Part shown: positions 50,690-51,771 of the stretch, piece by piece
Layout: each line of letters begins with the position of its first letter
How positions within the stretch are numbered: position 1 is the stretch's first letter
DNA from: JAFGXT01 sp963677165
GTDB taxonomy: Bacteria > Verrucomicrobiota > Lentisphaeria > Victivallales > SZUA-371
Reading direction: 5' to 3'
NCBI GenBank assembly: GCA_963677165.2
Contig: CAXXSX010000003.1
Location: forward strand, 1 to 51,771
DNA length: 51,771 bases
Made by a program: the position numbers and the translations under genes
The notes under the pieces: generated by a model
What the model saw: only the letters and a program-made list of their open reading frames with translations
Told to the model about the DNA's origin: nothing
Database searches by the model: none

Positions 50690-51771
50690 ATGAAAAAGTT
50701 TTTTTACAAATTAAAAAAGGATGAGAAAGGTATAGCTTTGCTTTTTACTCTCGGCATCCTTGCTCTGTTACTGGTTATGGCATTGGCTTTTGCTACTAAT
50801 TCAATTGTTGAACAGAAAGTTGCTTCTGCAACAAATACAAGGTCACAGACTAGGCTTTTGGCACGGACTGCTGTAAACAGAGCTTTGTGTGGAATGACAA
50901 ATGCCGCCAGAAGTTTCCTCTCGTTCGATGATTTAAAAAGTCATGATTCAGACTCAACTCATCAAGCCGCTGATTGGCAGGATTTTTTGGGTAATATTGA
51001 AACTAAATTAGATGGTGCGACAATATATGATTTTAGTGGTACATACTATTCCTCTTCAGAGTTTGGAAATTCAGATGCTCTTCATTGGCAGTATGTGAAA
51101 AATTCCGATAGTGAAATTATTGGGCGTTACGCATATGTCATTATTCCTTCCAATGGAGCCTTGGATCCTTCAGCTGCGGTTGATTCAGGAGCAAATTCTA
51201 TACCTTATTCAGAAACAAGTAGCAATCAGCTTCGTCCCGGAGTGGAAGTTAATGAGATATATATTGATGGGTTGAATGATGTATCTGCAACTGATTTAAC
51301 ATCAACACAAATAGATGCATTAAGTGCTGATAATGCGACGCCAACTAGTGGTGGCTTGCTCATGGAAAGCGTTGGCTTGATTTTGAATCAATTTTTAAAG
51401 CGTTTGATAGTGCGTCTGCATCAGCTACGGACTCAGCTCAAGAATTTTGCCGGAATAATTTTGTTCTTAAAAATCAGCCTGATCCGGAAGCATACTGGAT
51501 CGATACAGACGGAGACAGTAATAAAGATGATGATGAGTTGTATCATCGCTTTAATCTTACTCGTACGGATTGGGATACTTTAACGGTTGACCAGTTACTT
51601 TGTGAAACAGGTTATGAACCGCAGTTATTCAGTGTAACTGATTCGACTGCTATTGATAAAGCAGGAATACCTTTTCTTCGGCAAATTTGTGAGAGTGCGG
51701 GAACTTTTACTGCATCTACTTCGCCTGCTATGGATGCCATTGAGGTTCGTCGACGTCAGATTGCAGCGAAC
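50690..51771 (+). CDS. GspK/PilX-like cassette protein (cassette gene 6), frameshifted, 3' partial
   Basis: Starts at ATG50690, with AGGA upstream; a GTG at 50666 would overlap gene 5. The N-terminus 'KGIALLFTLGILALLLVMAL' with Gly before the helix and 'NTRSQTRLLARTAVNRAL' is GspK/PilX-like. The direct frame ends at 51583, but from ~51349 the coding signal clearly moves to the -1 frame ('WLAHGKRWLDFESIFKAFDS', 'TDWDTLTVDQLLCETGYEPQ', 'GIPFLRQICESAG') and stays open to the window edge. A TAG in that frame at 51346-51348 puts the shift at about 51349-51358, within GGTGGCTT. A one-base loss (natural or a sequencing error) is most likely. The intact protein would be large, like Verru_Chthon cassette protein A. 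Confidence 0.75.

Noticed and set aside
51340..51365. Programmed -1 ribosomal frameshift in the GspK-like gene
   Set aside because: No X XXY YYZ slippery heptamer or A/T run at the switch point; a base loss is simpler.
1..51771. tRNA, rRNA, CRISPR arrays, phage or insertion-sequence transposase genes
   Set aside because: I looked for T-loop-like GTTCGAATC contexts, evenly spaced direct repeats and transposase motifs and found none that hold up; the few GTTCGAAT matches lie inside coding genes.

Overview
The window looks like a chromosomal segment of a Lentisphaerota (Victivallales-like) bacterium or a close PVC-phylum relative. This is inferred from gene content: a complete type II secretion operon, many prepilin-type N-termini including one H-X9-DG pseudopilin, GntR/LacI hybrid, LacI and AraC regulators beside carbohydrate genes, and a split glycine decarboxylase. 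There is no rRNA, tRNA or CRISPR array and no single marker that proves the phylum.

Layout. 1-5649: end of a PHP metallohydrolase, a GntR/sugar-sensor regulator, a PurN-like formyltransferase and a YdbH/AsmA-like envelope protein, all on +. 5538-8368: four AT-rich leftward genes for exported or membrane-anchored proteins of unknown role (HEAT-like and Sel1-like among them). 8624-12906: leftward ADP-ribosylglycohydrolase, heptose-1-phosphate nucleotidyltransferase, TadE-like pseudopilin, dCMP deaminase and AraC regulator. 13046-14305: a URO-D-like protein divergent from the AraC gene. 14316-17571: gcvPB, gcvPA and gcvH. 17845-20031: RecD2 helicase. 20081-25493: an apparently self-contained carbohydrate unit with a consensus promoter, two LacI operators, lacI, an H-X9-DG pseudopilin, a large clan GH-A glycoside hydrolase and a strong terminator. 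25566-28862: SGNH hydrolase, DUF1275 membrane protein, a coiled-coil exported protein and a LolA-like lipoprotein, all leftward.

29117-40285 is one leftward type II secretion operon in the order L-M-C-D-E-F-G-H-I-J-K, with many start/stop overlaps. The GspL-like protein combines PilM-like and PilN-like parts. No prepilin peptidase (GspO) or GspN is present. 40705-46022 runs rightward: a secreted FMN-binding protein, an AAA+ ATPase, tadA, a C-terminal processing protease and a SAM methyltransferase, the last four closely packed. 46023-47109 is a gene-free, repeat-dense kilobase with a 106-bp tandem repeat, a 271-bp segment bounded by perfect 24-bp inverted repeats, and two copies of a three-hairpin element.

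47110-51771 is a second, separate pseudopilin set: two GspG-like, then GspH-, GspI-, GspJ- and GspK-like proteins. It has two consensus promoters of its own and is more AT-rich in codon use. Its H/I/J/K core resembles the 'Verru_Chthon cassette' described in Verrucomicrobia. The last gene runs off the window and carries a one-base frameshift. The best candidates for something little described are this cassette with its repeat-rich border, the relaxed residue before the prepilin cleavage site in most pseudopilins here, and the four-gene exported cluster at 5538-8368.
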